A DNA stretch of 64,000 nt. Origin: Paraglaciecola sp. L3A3 (GTDB lineage: Bacteria > Pseudomonadota > Gammaproteobacteria > Enterobacterales > Alteromonadaceae). The translations under genes and the position numbers were made by a program. The notes beneath the pieces are model-generated. The model was not told the DNA's origin, searched no databases, and saw only the letters and a list, made by a program, of their open reading frames with translations. Of the stretch, positions 51,580 through 59,574 are shown piece after piece. The DNA lies in assembly GCF_009796765.1 (NCBI RefSeq), contig NZ_CP047023.1:4323501-4387500 (forward strand). The letters run 5' to 3'. How positions within the stretch are numbered: the first letter of the stretch is position 1; every line of letters begins with the position of its first letter.

Positions 51580-51681
51580 TAACGCTTACAATAACGGGAA
51601 AAACCGAGAGCTTTGGCACGAAGTGACAGCGAGGCTTTTTCCCAATGAGTGAAACGAATGTAGTTAATTGTTTTGTTATTT
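51580..51681 (-). other. attC site
   Basis: TAACGCTTAC...GTTATTT, a near copy of the site at 51051, with the same GGGAAAAACCGAG / GAGGCTTTTTCCC arms. Confidence 0.9.
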
Positions 51682-51690
51682 GGCTGGGCC

Positions 51691-51909
51691 TTAAAATGGG
51701 CTTTTACCATATTTTGACCTCAGTGATTTCCGGAATGGAATTAAAGTTGAGATTAAAAATATACAATTAACACCAGCAAAAAACAGGAAACCACGTAAGC
51801 CGCCATGTTCATATCCTATAAAGCTAGAAGGAATTAGACTAAGTAGAGCAATAGTGAAGATTGCCCGTCTATGTGTGTTCCAGTATAAAGTTGCTCCCTC
51901 AGATTTCAT
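51691..51909 (-). CDS. integron cassette gene: small two-helix membrane protein
   Basis: The 72-aa protein has two hydrophobic helices (about 14-31 and 36-57) and a basic C terminus (RKSLRSKYGK). AGGAAG precedes the ATG. No family is recognised; the cassette is about 350 bp from attC to attC. Confidence 0.6.
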   Translation of the reverse strand: MKSEGATLYWNTHRRAIFTIALLSLIPSSFIGYEHGGLRGFLFFAGVNCIFLISTLIPFRKSLRSKYGKSPF

Positions 51910-51927
51910 TTTCTTCCTAAAGCCATA

Positions 51928-52011
51928 TAACGCTTAATATATGGGGATTTAATGAGCGCTTTTGGGCGAAGCCCAGCGAGTAAAATTCCCACCATGATAT
52001 TTTTGTTAGCT
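51928..52011 (-). other. attC site
   Basis: TAACGCTTAATA...GTTAGCT with arms GGGGATTTAATGAGCGCT / AGCGAGTAAAATTCCC and a GGGCGAAGCCC top. The second core provides the TAA of the 52006 gene. Confidence 0.88.
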
Positions 52012-52332
52012 AGCATTGCGGTTGCCTAAACTAACAACCAAAACATATAGACCATAAATGTAACTCAGCGGCCATATGAATGCGATACATACGCCAAGAA
52101 ATTTACTCTTATTCTTGTAGCAATGAATAATTGAGCATACCCATAAATAAAGTAGAGATAAAAATGAAAGTACAAGAAGAGTATTTTCCCAAATGAACAT
52201 TTCCTCGCCATCTAAACTCGAATCAGCTAAACGCGGATCTCCAAGATAATTTAGAAATATAAAGTACCCAAACATAGAAATGCTAAGCACTAGTAATATT
52301 GATAAATGTTTGGGGGTTCGGAAAAATTTCAT
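52006..52332 (-). CDS. integron cassette gene: membrane protein, hypothetical
   Basis: The 108-aa protein has three hydrophobic stretches (about 10-28, 48-66, 78-101) and no known family. I start at the ATG of 52332, 10 bp inside the cassette. The longer reading frame upstream runs through the attC and into the neighbouring plus-strand intron and is not credible. The ribosome site is weak. Confidence 0.6.
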   Translation of the reverse strand: MKFFRTPKHLSILLVLSISMFGYFIFLNYLGDPRLADSSLDGEEMFIWENTLLVLSFLSLLYLWVCSIIHCYKNKSKFLGVCIAFIWPLSYIYGLYVLVVSLGNRNAS

Positions 52333-52341
52333 GATGCTCGC

Positions 52342-52433
52342 TAACGCCCACTTAAGCGGACAAAAATAGTTGGTTATAATGTGAAGCGAAGCGGAACCTA
52401 ACCAACTGTTTTTGTTCCGTTTGAAGTTCTTGT
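52342..52433 (-). other. attC site split by plus-strand intron A
   Basis: TAACGCCCACTT on the left. The arms CGGACAAAAATAGTTGGTTA / TAACCAACTGTTTTTGTTCCG enclose GTGAAGCGAAGCGG. It ends TTGT, and its completing TATG lies across the intron at 54368. Joined they give TTGTTATG, the expected core. Confidence 0.85.
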
Positions 52434-54367
52434 GTACGCCCAGCATGGGCATGAACTAATGAGGTGAAAGTCCTCTGTAGGAAGGTCACCGTTTATATAA
52501 CTTACCGTTATTAAACGTTAACTACTAGTGAATGGCAAGGGCAAATCCGCGAGGATTTGTCTGGAGGAAGCCGGACGCAAATTTGCGAGCTGATGAACAA
52601 GAACATCATATGAGGCGTAGGCTGAAGGTGAGTTGGCACAAGACGACGAAACCATGTGATCTAACGGCCACCGTAAATGATGCAGCAGTGCAAAGAAAGT
52701 TCATGCTCTTATCTGGGGAGATCTGCTTAACAAGCGATCGGTAACTAACCAGTTAGGCTCTGGTATATAAGTGCCTTGGCTTTTCAGCGTCATCAACTGA
52801 AAAGAACAAATAGATGACACCGATAGCGCATAGCGGCGTAAGCCGTTTTGTGATTAAGCAGAAGTCAGCAGACGGCATAGTAGCCAAATGCCCATCGTAA
52901 TGGTTGGGACACGGTGAAGGCCTGAACATTTAGAACAAAGGAGGAGCCTTGTCAGACTTGAATACACGAATGCCGTCCGGTAGCGACGTGACTCAGCGTA
53001 CCGATAAGCAGCCAGCCTTTAGCGCACATCTACTTGAACCTATTCTACAACCGTCCAATATATTGGCGGCATGGAAACAGGTTCGAGCCAACAAAGGGGC
53101 TGCTGGCATTGATGGGATGACCATTGATGACTTCCCCGCTTGGGCAAAGGATGGAAACTGGAAACGTATTATGTCTGAGCTTCGCTCAGGTCAATACCAA
53201 CCAGCACCTGTTCGGCGAGTGGAAATTGATAAACCAGATGGCGGTAAACGTCAGTTGGGAATTCCGACCATCATCGACCGCGTGATCCAACAAGCCATTG
53301 CTCAAGTCCTTACGCCTATTTTCGACCCGACCTTCTCAGACAACAGTTTTGGGTTTAGGCCAAATCGAAATGGGCAACAAGCGGTGAAACAGGTACAAAG
53401 CATCATTAAAACGGGTCGCCGTTTTACAGTCGATGTTGATCTGTCGAAGTTCTTTGACCGCGTTAATCATGATTTACTCATGACGCACCTTGGCTATAAA
53501 GTGAAGGACAAGCGATTGCTTAAATTGATTAAACGTTACTTGCGAGCTGGGGTTCTCTGCAAAACAAAGGGGGATAACCAGTTCTATAGTGAGAGTCGAG
53601 AAGGTGTGCCACAAGGCGGGCCGTTATCGCCGCTATTGGCAAACATCATGCTCGACCCTTTGGACAAAGAGCTTGAGAAACGAGGCCACAAATTTGCTCG
53701 CTATGCGGATGATTTCACCATACTGGTGAACAGCCCTCGTGCGGGAAAACGCGTGCTGAGTAGCATCAGTCGATTCCTGAGTCATAGCTTAAAATTGGTG
53801 GTTAACACCACTAAAAGCCACGTCAGTAAAACCAGTGAAAGCAAATTCCTTGGATTTACATTCAAGGCAGGTCGCATTCAATGGCACCCAAAGACATTGC
53901 TGAAATTTAAGCAACAAGTCCGAAGGTTAACGAACCGTAACTGGGGCGTGTCCATGCGCTACCAACTCTTTAAAATCAGCCAATATTTACGCGGCTGGAT
54001 AAACTACTTTGGTATCGCCAGTGGTTACCAGCGCTGTGTCGATCTGGATCATTGGATCAGGCGCAGAGTTCGAATGGCCTACTGGCGACAGTGGCGAAAG
54101 CCACGTACTAAAGTTAGAAGTTTAATGAGATTAGGTGTGCATGTTCAAGCCGCAGTTGCCTGTGGCATTACCAGCAAGGGGCCATGGCGTAGTGCTAAAA
54201 CTCCGGGGGTCAATCAGGCTTTATCGCTTGATTACTTAAAATCCGAAGGGCTTTATTCGTTACGTGATGGATGGATTGCGCTTCACTATCCTAAGTGAAA
54301 CGCCCTGTGCGGAGCCGCATGCAGGGTGTTGTGGGGGCTGGAGGTTAGATACCTCCGGCTACCCGAT
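52432..54367 (+). mobile_element. group IIC-attC intron, plus-strand type, copy A
   Basis: The 1936-bp intron runs from GTGTACGCCC to ...CTACCCGAT. The exact 5' edge (52432 or 52434) is ambiguous because of a GT repeat. Ribozyme domains I-IV occupy 52432-52948, the RT gene follows, and domains V-VI lie at about 54300-54367 (GAGCCGCATGCAGGG...). It is oriented against the cassette genes and inserted in the gene-proximal attC core after TTGT, as known for group IIC-attC introns. Its encoded protein is identical to that of copy B. Confidence 0.9.
52949..54298 (+). CDS. ltrA: group IIC-attC intron reverse transcriptase/maturase, copy A
   Basis: The 449-aa multifunctional intron protein shows RT motifs GIDGMTIDDF, NSFGFRPNR, DVDLSKFFDRVNH, GVPQGGPLSPLLANI and the catalytic YADD at 252-255. 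The maturase (X) domain begins near 290 and the C terminus ends without an endonuclease domain. The start is TTG at 52949 directly after AAGGAGGAG, since no ATG has a comparable site. It helps splicing and drives insertion by reverse transcription. Intact. Confidence 0.93.
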   Translation: MSDLNTRMPSGSDVTQRTDKQPAFSAHLLEPILQPSNILAAWKQVRANKGAAGIDGMTIDDFPAWAKDGNWKRIMSELRSGQYQPAPVRRVEIDKPDGGKRQLGIPTIIDRVIQQAIAQVLTPIFDPTFSDNSFGFRPNRNGQQAVKQVQSIIKTGRRFTVDVDLSKFFDRVNHDLLMTHLGYKVKDKRLLKLIKRYLRAGVLCKTKGDNQFYSESREGVPQGGPLSPLLANIMLDPLDKELEKRGHKFARYADDFTILVNSPRAGKRVLSSISRFLSHSLKLVVNTTKSHVSKTSESKFLGFTFKAGRIQWHPKTLLKFKQQVRRLTNRNWGVSMRYQLFKISQYLRGWINYFGIASGYQRCVDLDHWIRRRVRMAYWRQWRKPRTKVRSLMRLGVHVQAAVACGITSKGPWRSAKTPGVNQALSLDYLKSEGLYSLRDGWIALHYPK

Positions 54368-54377
54368 TATGCGAATA

Positions 54378-54827
54378 CTACGTATCATACTCGCCGCTAT
54401 CCCAAGGCTCGAAAAATGCCATGTAATTGCCAGGTAATAACTCTACAGCCCAAATATCATCTTCGTCTTCTGGTTCTCTAGTTATTAACCCTATTTCAAC
54501 TCCATTATGATTAATTGAAAAAGGTTTTACTTCTATACGCTGATAAGTGACATCGCCTAATTCTTTTAAACGAGCTAAATATATATTTTTTCGTGCATCT
54601 TCGTCATACGAACCTCTAGAACCAATAGTGTCGATAATTGAATCAACTAAGTTACCTGACAAATCAAATTTAAATAGTGCTATGTACTCACAACCTTGAG
54701 AATTTGAAATTGCTGGTTCAAACGGAGTTGTTAAGAAAAATTGCAATCCATCTTGGGTTCTACCAACATGCTCAGCGTGATAATCGTCATGATCTATTGC
54801 AACAATAACTGGTTTATTAGAATTCAT
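54378..54827 (-). CDS. integron cassette gene: hypothetical soluble protein
   Basis: The 149-aa acidic protein has no membrane segment. It begins MNSNKPVIVAIDHDDYHAEHVG and contains FFLTTPFEP, CEYIALFKFDL and a very acidic EPEDEDDIWAVEL. The ATG at 54827 has GGAG eight bases upstream and is preferred over starts nearer the intron border. No family is recognised. The gene is pinched between the 3' ends of a plus-strand and a minus-strand intron. Confidence 0.68.
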   Translation of the reverse strand: MNSNKPVIVAIDHDDYHAEHVGRTQDGLQFFLTTPFEPAISNSQGCEYIALFKFDLSGNLVDSIIDTIGSRGSYDEDARKNIYLARLKELGDVTYQRIEVKPFSINHNGVEIGLITREPEDEDDIWAVELLPGNYMAFFEPWDSGEYDT

Positions 54828-54850
54828 ACTGCGATCTCCATTCATTCGCA

Positions 54851-56821
54851 ATCGTGGTAGAGCGGCCCATTACTGAGCCGACCCCACACAGATCCGGACG
54901 TGCGGAATTACCGCATCCGGCTCTTCAGTTATATATTCACCCGTGTAAATCACGGCCACTTTAATACCAGTCAACATGGATCACTCTTTTGCTAACTCGT
55001 AGCTTCTGTATTTGGAAATACTCTAACATCTTCTTAAAATTACACCAATTGTAACTTCGACGACCACTGCGCCTGTTCAGCCATTTGTACAAACTATGTA
55101 GCACATAATTATATAGCTTACTTACGCTACGGCTGTTGTCGGGTAGCCCAAAGTAATTTCTAAACCCTGTGAGTTTGCGTTTTAATTGAGGTAGCCAAGT
55201 CGCTAGTTTCTGCGAGCGTTTGGCTTTGATGAAATGGTAAAATTCGCTCAGGCTACTTCGCTGCTTTTGACTCGCAGTTCGTCGCCTTAATCTCGGTTTA
55301 CCTTTTGCATCAATGCCCCAGTAAAACGCAAACCCCAAGAACACAAACTGGCGCTTACGACTTGGATGGAATCGACTGAACCTTATTAGGCTGGTCTTTT
55401 CTGGTGCCGTATCCAGTTTGAATTTCTTGAGTCGTTTTGGCAACACGCTGTAAAACCGTTCGGCATCATTGGCATACTGAAACGCACACACAAAATCATC
55501 TGCGTAACGTATCAGCATAGCCCTGCCTCTCATGCGAGGTTTTATCTTCTTCTCAAACCATAAATCCAATGCATAATGCAAATAGATATTAGCTAGCACG
55601 GGGCTAATGATACCGCCTTGTGGTGTACCGCTTTGTGGTTTGAGATACTCCCCTTCTGGCGATTTTATTCGTGCTTTCAACCATTGCCCGATTAAGCTCA
55701 AGAGCGCGTTATCATCAATGCGTTGTTTAAGCATCTCCATCAGCCAGTTGTGGTCAATATTATCGAAGAAGCCTTTAATGTCTGCCTCAACAATATAGCC
55801 ATAACCTTTAAACTGAAGATTCAAACTCAAGCTATGCACCGCCTGATGCGCACTCTTATTTGGCCGATAACCATAACTGTTAGGCAAGAAATCCGCTTCC
55901 CAGATACCTTGCAGTATCTGACTCACGCTTTGCTGTACCAGTTTGTCATCCACTGTGGGTAGGCCTAATGGGCGCTGTTTACCATGACTTTTGGGTATGA
56001 AGACACGCTTAATGTCACTTGCTCGATAGCACTTAGCTTTCAAGGCTGAACTTAAACGTGTGAGGTTTTCCACAAGCGATGTCTGGTATTTTGGTACCGT
56101 AATACCATCAATACCTGACGCAGCTCGTTTATTCAGTTGCCCCCAACTTTGATACAGTAAATCATCTCCTAGCAATCCATATAGGTTCTGAAATCTATGG
56201 TTGGGGTGTGTCTGTGATTTAAATGTGATGGCATTTAGTGCGGTTGTCATAGTGAGTCCAGCCCTACTTTGTCCGGTCTATGTATCTGCTAAACACCTGA
56301 TATAACTGCTTGCCCCTTCGCCATGTGGTTGGCTTTCCCAACCTCAAACTACTATGAGCAAGTCTGACTGCCAAAGGGTCATCGTTCGCCTTGCTTGTGG
56401 CTTGGCTACCCTACCATTTTCCTTATGGAACACCTTTGGCTCTCTCAAGTTCTCAATACATCTCTTTATACATGCCACGGCTTAATAACTCCGCTGACTC
56501 GCCACAACCTTGCCATTTCAGACACGCTGAATAACGGTTGCTTTGCTTGGACTTCGACGGCGTTACAAGCCTCGTCAGTCAGAACTTAATTTATTATCGG
56601 AGCGATAACAGCACTTCAGGAACACGCATTCCCTATGGCCTATATAATTCTCTGTGTACGCTTCACCTATATTGTTCATCTGGTTGCGAATACATCGCTG
56701 ATAAGTATCTCACCAATCCCAGACTCCGCCATAGGCGCAACACTCGATACAGGTGGTTGGCTAAACCTTACCTGACAGGGACTTACACCCTGCAAGATGC
56801 ATCAAGCTTCGCTTGACGCAC
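54851..56821 (-). mobile_element. group II intron, minus-strand type, copy 2
   Basis: The 1971-bp intron has 5' end GTGCG at 56821-56817 right after GCGTTA of the next attC, and 3' end ACCACGAT at 54851. Domain V lies near 54889-54922 on the minus strand. The intron is in the same direction as the cassette genes. Copies 2 and 3 form a pair (shared SGIDGITVPKYQTS), though a few sites in copy 3 match copies 1 and 4 instead. Confidence 0.88.
54961..56250 (-). CDS. ltrA: group II intron reverse transcriptase/maturase (429 aa), copy 2
   Basis: The 429-aa RT/maturase has GIDGITVPKY, PNSYGYRPNKSAHQ, EADIKGFFDNIDHNWL, SGTPQGGIISPVLANIYL, and YADD at 249-252. The maturase domain has FLGFAFYWG and GFRNYFG; there is no endonuclease domain, as in group IIC. 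It is only distantly similar to the 449-aa plus-strand enzyme. Intact reading frame; variants S78 (ASDIK) and G115 (LQGIW) are unique to this copy. Confidence 0.93.
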   Translation of the reverse strand: MTTALNAITFKSQTHPNHRFQNLYGLLGDDLLYQSWGQLNKRAASGIDGITVPKYQTSLVENLTRLSSALKAKCYRASDIKRVFIPKSHGKQRPLGLPTVDDKLVQQSVSQILQGIWEADFLPNSYGYRPNKSAHQAVHSLSLNLQFKGYGYIVEADIKGFFDNIDHNWLMEMLKQRIDDNALLSLIGQWLKARIKSPEGEYLKPQSGTPQGGIISPVLANIYLHYALDLWFEKKIKPRMRGRAMLIRYADDFVCAFQYANDAERFYSVLPKRLKKFKLDTAPEKTSLIRFSRFHPSRKRQFVFLGFAFYWGIDAKGKPRLRRRTASQKQRSSLSEFYHFIKAKRSQKLATWLPQLKRKLTGFRNYFGLPDNSRSVSKLYNYVLHSLYKWLNRRSGRRSYNWCNFKKMLEYFQIQKLRVSKRVIHVDWY

Positions 56822-56893
56822 TAACGCCCCAAGCAGGGGATTTTATGAGCGTTGTGCAGCGAGTAAAATTCCCGCTGACTTGGTTTGTTAGGA
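56822..56893 (-). other. attC site (distal core followed by intron copy 2)
   Basis: A short 72-bp site, TAACGCCCC...GTTAGGA, with arms AAGCAGGGGATTTTA / TAAAATTCCCGCTGACTT. Nearly the same as the one at 61546, which is followed by intron copy 3. Confidence 0.88.
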
Positions 56894-57295
56894 GTCAAGG
56901 GCATCACCGTGTTGAAAATAAATAACCTTATCGTTAGTTAAATAATTTGTAGCCCAAGTGGGCGAATTAATTGATGCAACTGAACCGTCTTTAGCGACTT
57001 TAGTGCTGGATCGAGCAAAGACGTCATATTCATGAATAGCAGGTAATGCCTCTAATTCGATATAGAGTTGGAGAGCTGTATAGTCCTTTGCAGTCAATTC
57101 ATAGTGTTTTGCAATGTCTGACGGAATCAAAAAGAATTCTTCATCTTCGTCCCAATCTATAGCCTCAACATCTTTCAAATATATGGTTCCGTCTTTATCT
57201 TCCGTATATTCAGCAAAACCGACAGAAAACTCTTTGAATTCATCATTCATTTCGAATGATTTTTCCAAGTCTTCAATTATATGTCGAACCTTCAA
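56888..57295 (-). CDS. integron cassette gene: hypothetical soluble acidic protein
   Basis: The 135-aa acidic cytoplasmic protein begins (TTG) KVRHIIEDLEKSFEMNDEF. It is rich in Asp/Glu (AIDWDEDEEFFLIP) with no membrane segment or known family. The TTG at 57295 follows TAGGAG at a five-base spacing; the longer frame would start inside the attC. The TAA stop is formed by the attC core. Confidence 0.65.
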   Translation of the reverse strand: MKVRHIIEDLEKSFEMNDEFKEFSVGFAEYTEDKDGTIYLKDVEAIDWDEDEEFFLIPSDIAKHYELTAKDYTALQLYIELEALPAIHEYDVFARSSTKVAKDGSVASINSPTWATNYLTNDKVIYFQHGDALDS

Positions 57296-57304
57296 TTTGA
57301 CTCC

Positions 57305-57394
57305 TAACGTTTTGCTAAGGGGCAAATAATGGTTGGCTATAATGTGCGAGGCACGAGCGCAGCCAACTTTTATTTGTCCGTTTAAGCAACTTGT
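57305..57394 (-). other. attC site split by plus-strand intron B
   Basis: TAACGTTTTGCT on the left; arms GGGGCAAATAATGGTTGGCT / AGCCAACTTTTATTTGTCC. It ends in TTGT, with TATG on the far side of the intron at 59329. Confidence 0.85.
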
Positions 57395-59328
57395 GTACGC
57401 CCAGCATGGGCATGAACTAATGAGGTGAAAGTCCTCTGTAGGAAGGTCACCGTTTATATAACTTACCGTTATTAAACGTTAACTACTAGTGAATGGCAAG
57501 GGCAAATCCGCGAGGATTTGTCTGGAGGAAGCCGGACGCAAATTTGCGAGCTGATGAACAAGAACATCATATGAGGCGTAGGCTGAAGGTGAGTTGGCAC
57601 AAGACGACGAAACCATGTGATCTAACGGCCACCGTAAATGATGCAGCAGTGCAAAGAAAGTTCATGCTCTTATCTGGGGAGATCTGCTTAACAAGCGATC
57701 GGTAACTAACCAGTTAGGCTCTGGTATATAAGTGCCTTGGCTTTTCAGCGTCATCAACTGAAAAGAACAAATAGATGACACCGATAGCGCATAGCGGCGT
57801 AAGCCGTTTTGTGATTAAGCAGAAGTCAGCAGACGGCATAGTAGCCAAATGCCCATCGTAATGGTTGGGACACGGTGAAGGCCTGAACATTTAGAACAAA
57901 GGAGGAGCCTTGTCAGACTTGAATACACGAATGCCGTCCGGTAGCGACGTGACTCAGCGTACCGATAAGCAGCCAGCCTTTAGCGCACATCTACTTGAAC
58001 CTATTCTACAACCGTCCAATATATTGGCGGCATGGAAACAGGTTCGAGCCAACAAAGGGGCTGCTGGCATTGATGGGATGACCATTGATGACTTCCCCGC
58101 TTGGGCAAAGGATGGAAACTGGAAACGTATTATGTCTGAGCTTCGCTCAGGTCAATACCAACCAGCACCTGTTCGGCGAGTGGAAATTGATAAACCAGAT
58201 GGCGGTAAACGTCAGTTGGGAATTCCGACCATCATCGACCGCGTGATCCAACAAGCCATTGCTCAAGTCCTTACGCCTATTTTCGACCCGACCTTCTCAG
58301 ACAACAGTTTTGGGTTTAGGCCAAATCGAAATGGGCAACAAGCGGTGAAACAGGTACAAAGCATCATTAAAACGGGTCGCCGTTTTACAGTCGATGTTGA
58401 TCTGTCGAAGTTCTTTGACCGCGTTAATCATGATTTACTCATGACGCACCTTGGCTATAAAGTGAAGGACAAGCGATTGCTTAAATTGATTAAACGTTAC
58501 TTGCGAGCTGGGGTTCTCTGCAAAACAAAGGGGGATAACCAGTTCTATAGTGAGAGTCGAGAAGGTGTGCCACAAGGCGGGCCGTTATCGCCGCTATTGG
58601 CAAACATCATGCTCGACCCTTTGGACAAAGAGCTTGAGAAACGAGGCCACAAATTTGCTCGCTATGCGGATGATTTCACCATACTGGTGAACAGCCCTCG
58701 TGCGGGAAAACGCGTGCTGAGTAGCATCAGTCGATTCCTGAGTCATAGCTTAAAATTGGTGGTTAACACCACTAAAAGCCACGTCAGTAAAACCAGTGAA
58801 AGCAAATTCCTTGGATTTACATTCAAGGCAGGTCGCATTCAATGGCACCCAAAGACATTGCTGAAATTTAAGCAACAAGTCCGAAGGTTAACGAACCGTA
58901 ACTGGGGCGTGTCCATGCGCTACCAACTCTTTAAAATCAGCCAATATTTACGCGGCTGGATAAACTACTTTGGTATCGCCAGTGGTTACCAGCGCTGTGT
59001 CGATCTGGATCATTGGATCAGGCGCAGAGTTCGAATGGCCTACTGGCGACAGTGGCGAAAGCCACGTACTAAAGTTAGAAGTTTAATGAGATTAGGTGTG
59101 CATGTTCAAGCCGCAGTTGCCTGTGGCATTACCAGCAAGGGGCCATGGCGTAGTGCTAAAACTCCGGGGGTCAATCAGGCTTTATCGCTTGATTACTTAA
59201 AATCCGAAGGGCTTTATTCGTTACGTGATGGATGGATTGCGCTTCACTATCCTAAGTGAAACGCCCTGTGCGGAGCCGCATGCAGGGTGTTGTGGGGGCT
59301 GGAGGTTAGATACCTCCGGCTACCCGAT
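57393..59328 (+). mobile_element. group IIC-attC intron, plus-strand type, copy B
   Basis: 1936 bp, the same length and, where compared, the same sequence as copy A, including the encoded protein. It sits at the same position in a different attC (after TTGT, before TATG). Such identity implies very recent retrohoming or gene conversion. Confidence 0.9.
57910..59259 (+). CDS. ltrA: group IIC-attC intron reverse transcriptase/maturase, copy B
   Basis: A 449-aa protein identical to copy A at 52949: TTG start after AAGGAGGAG, YADD at 252-255, maturase domain, no endonuclease. It is functionally redundant with copy A and probably active, as the frame has no defect. Confidence 0.93.
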   Translation: MSDLNTRMPSGSDVTQRTDKQPAFSAHLLEPILQPSNILAAWKQVRANKGAAGIDGMTIDDFPAWAKDGNWKRIMSELRSGQYQPAPVRRVEIDKPDGGKRQLGIPTIIDRVIQQAIAQVLTPIFDPTFSDNSFGFRPNRNGQQAVKQVQSIIKTGRRFTVDVDLSKFFDRVNHDLLMTHLGYKVKDKRLLKLIKRYLRAGVLCKTKGDNQFYSESREGVPQGGPLSPLLANIMLDPLDKELEKRGHKFARYADDFTILVNSPRAGKRVLSSISRFLSHSLKLVVNTTKSHVSKTSESKFLGFTFKAGRIQWHPKTLLKFKQQVRRLTNRNWGVSMRYQLFKISQYLRGWINYFGIASGYQRCVDLDHWIRRRVRMAYWRQWRKPRTKVRSLMRLGVHVQAAVACGITSKGPWRSAKTPGVNQALSLDYLKSEGLYSLRDGWIALHYPK

Positions 59329-59540
59329 TATGTGTTTTTGCTAGAGTAATGATAAATAGCGCATATTGTAGCAACAGATAAACCTAAAATTGTTGCCGTG
59401 GTTGCTGAATATATTCCTGCTTGTTGACTTGATATAACACCAAAATTGAAGCTTTGTATTATTGGTAATAGACCGAAATATACACCCGACAATAAACCTA
59501 ACGTTCCACAGATAATACCTATATTTTTACTATGCTTCAT
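59329..59540 (-). CDS. integron cassette gene: small two-helix membrane protein
   Basis: About 70 residues beginning MKHSKNIGIICGTLGLLSG, with two hydrophobic helices (about 6-26 and 44-62). The ATG at 59540 has GGAG five bases upstream. An in-frame extension (MGRSTT...) would start inside domain VI of intron copy 3. The stop TAA straddles the boundary with plus-strand intron B (its last base is the intron's final T); with the intron absent, TAAC still supplies a stop. Confidence 0.62.
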
Positions 59541-59574
59541 ATGAACTCCATTCCATGTAGATTGATTAAACACA

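Noticed and set aside
52333..52452. N-terminal extension of the 52006 cassette gene
   Set aside because: It would read through the attC site and into plus-strand intron A; the ATG at 52332 begins just inside the cassette.
52532..52744. 70-codon open frame repeated at 57493, apparent conserved gene
   Set aside because: It lies in the ribozyme domains of the plus-strand introns, so its conservation follows from the intron copies being identical.
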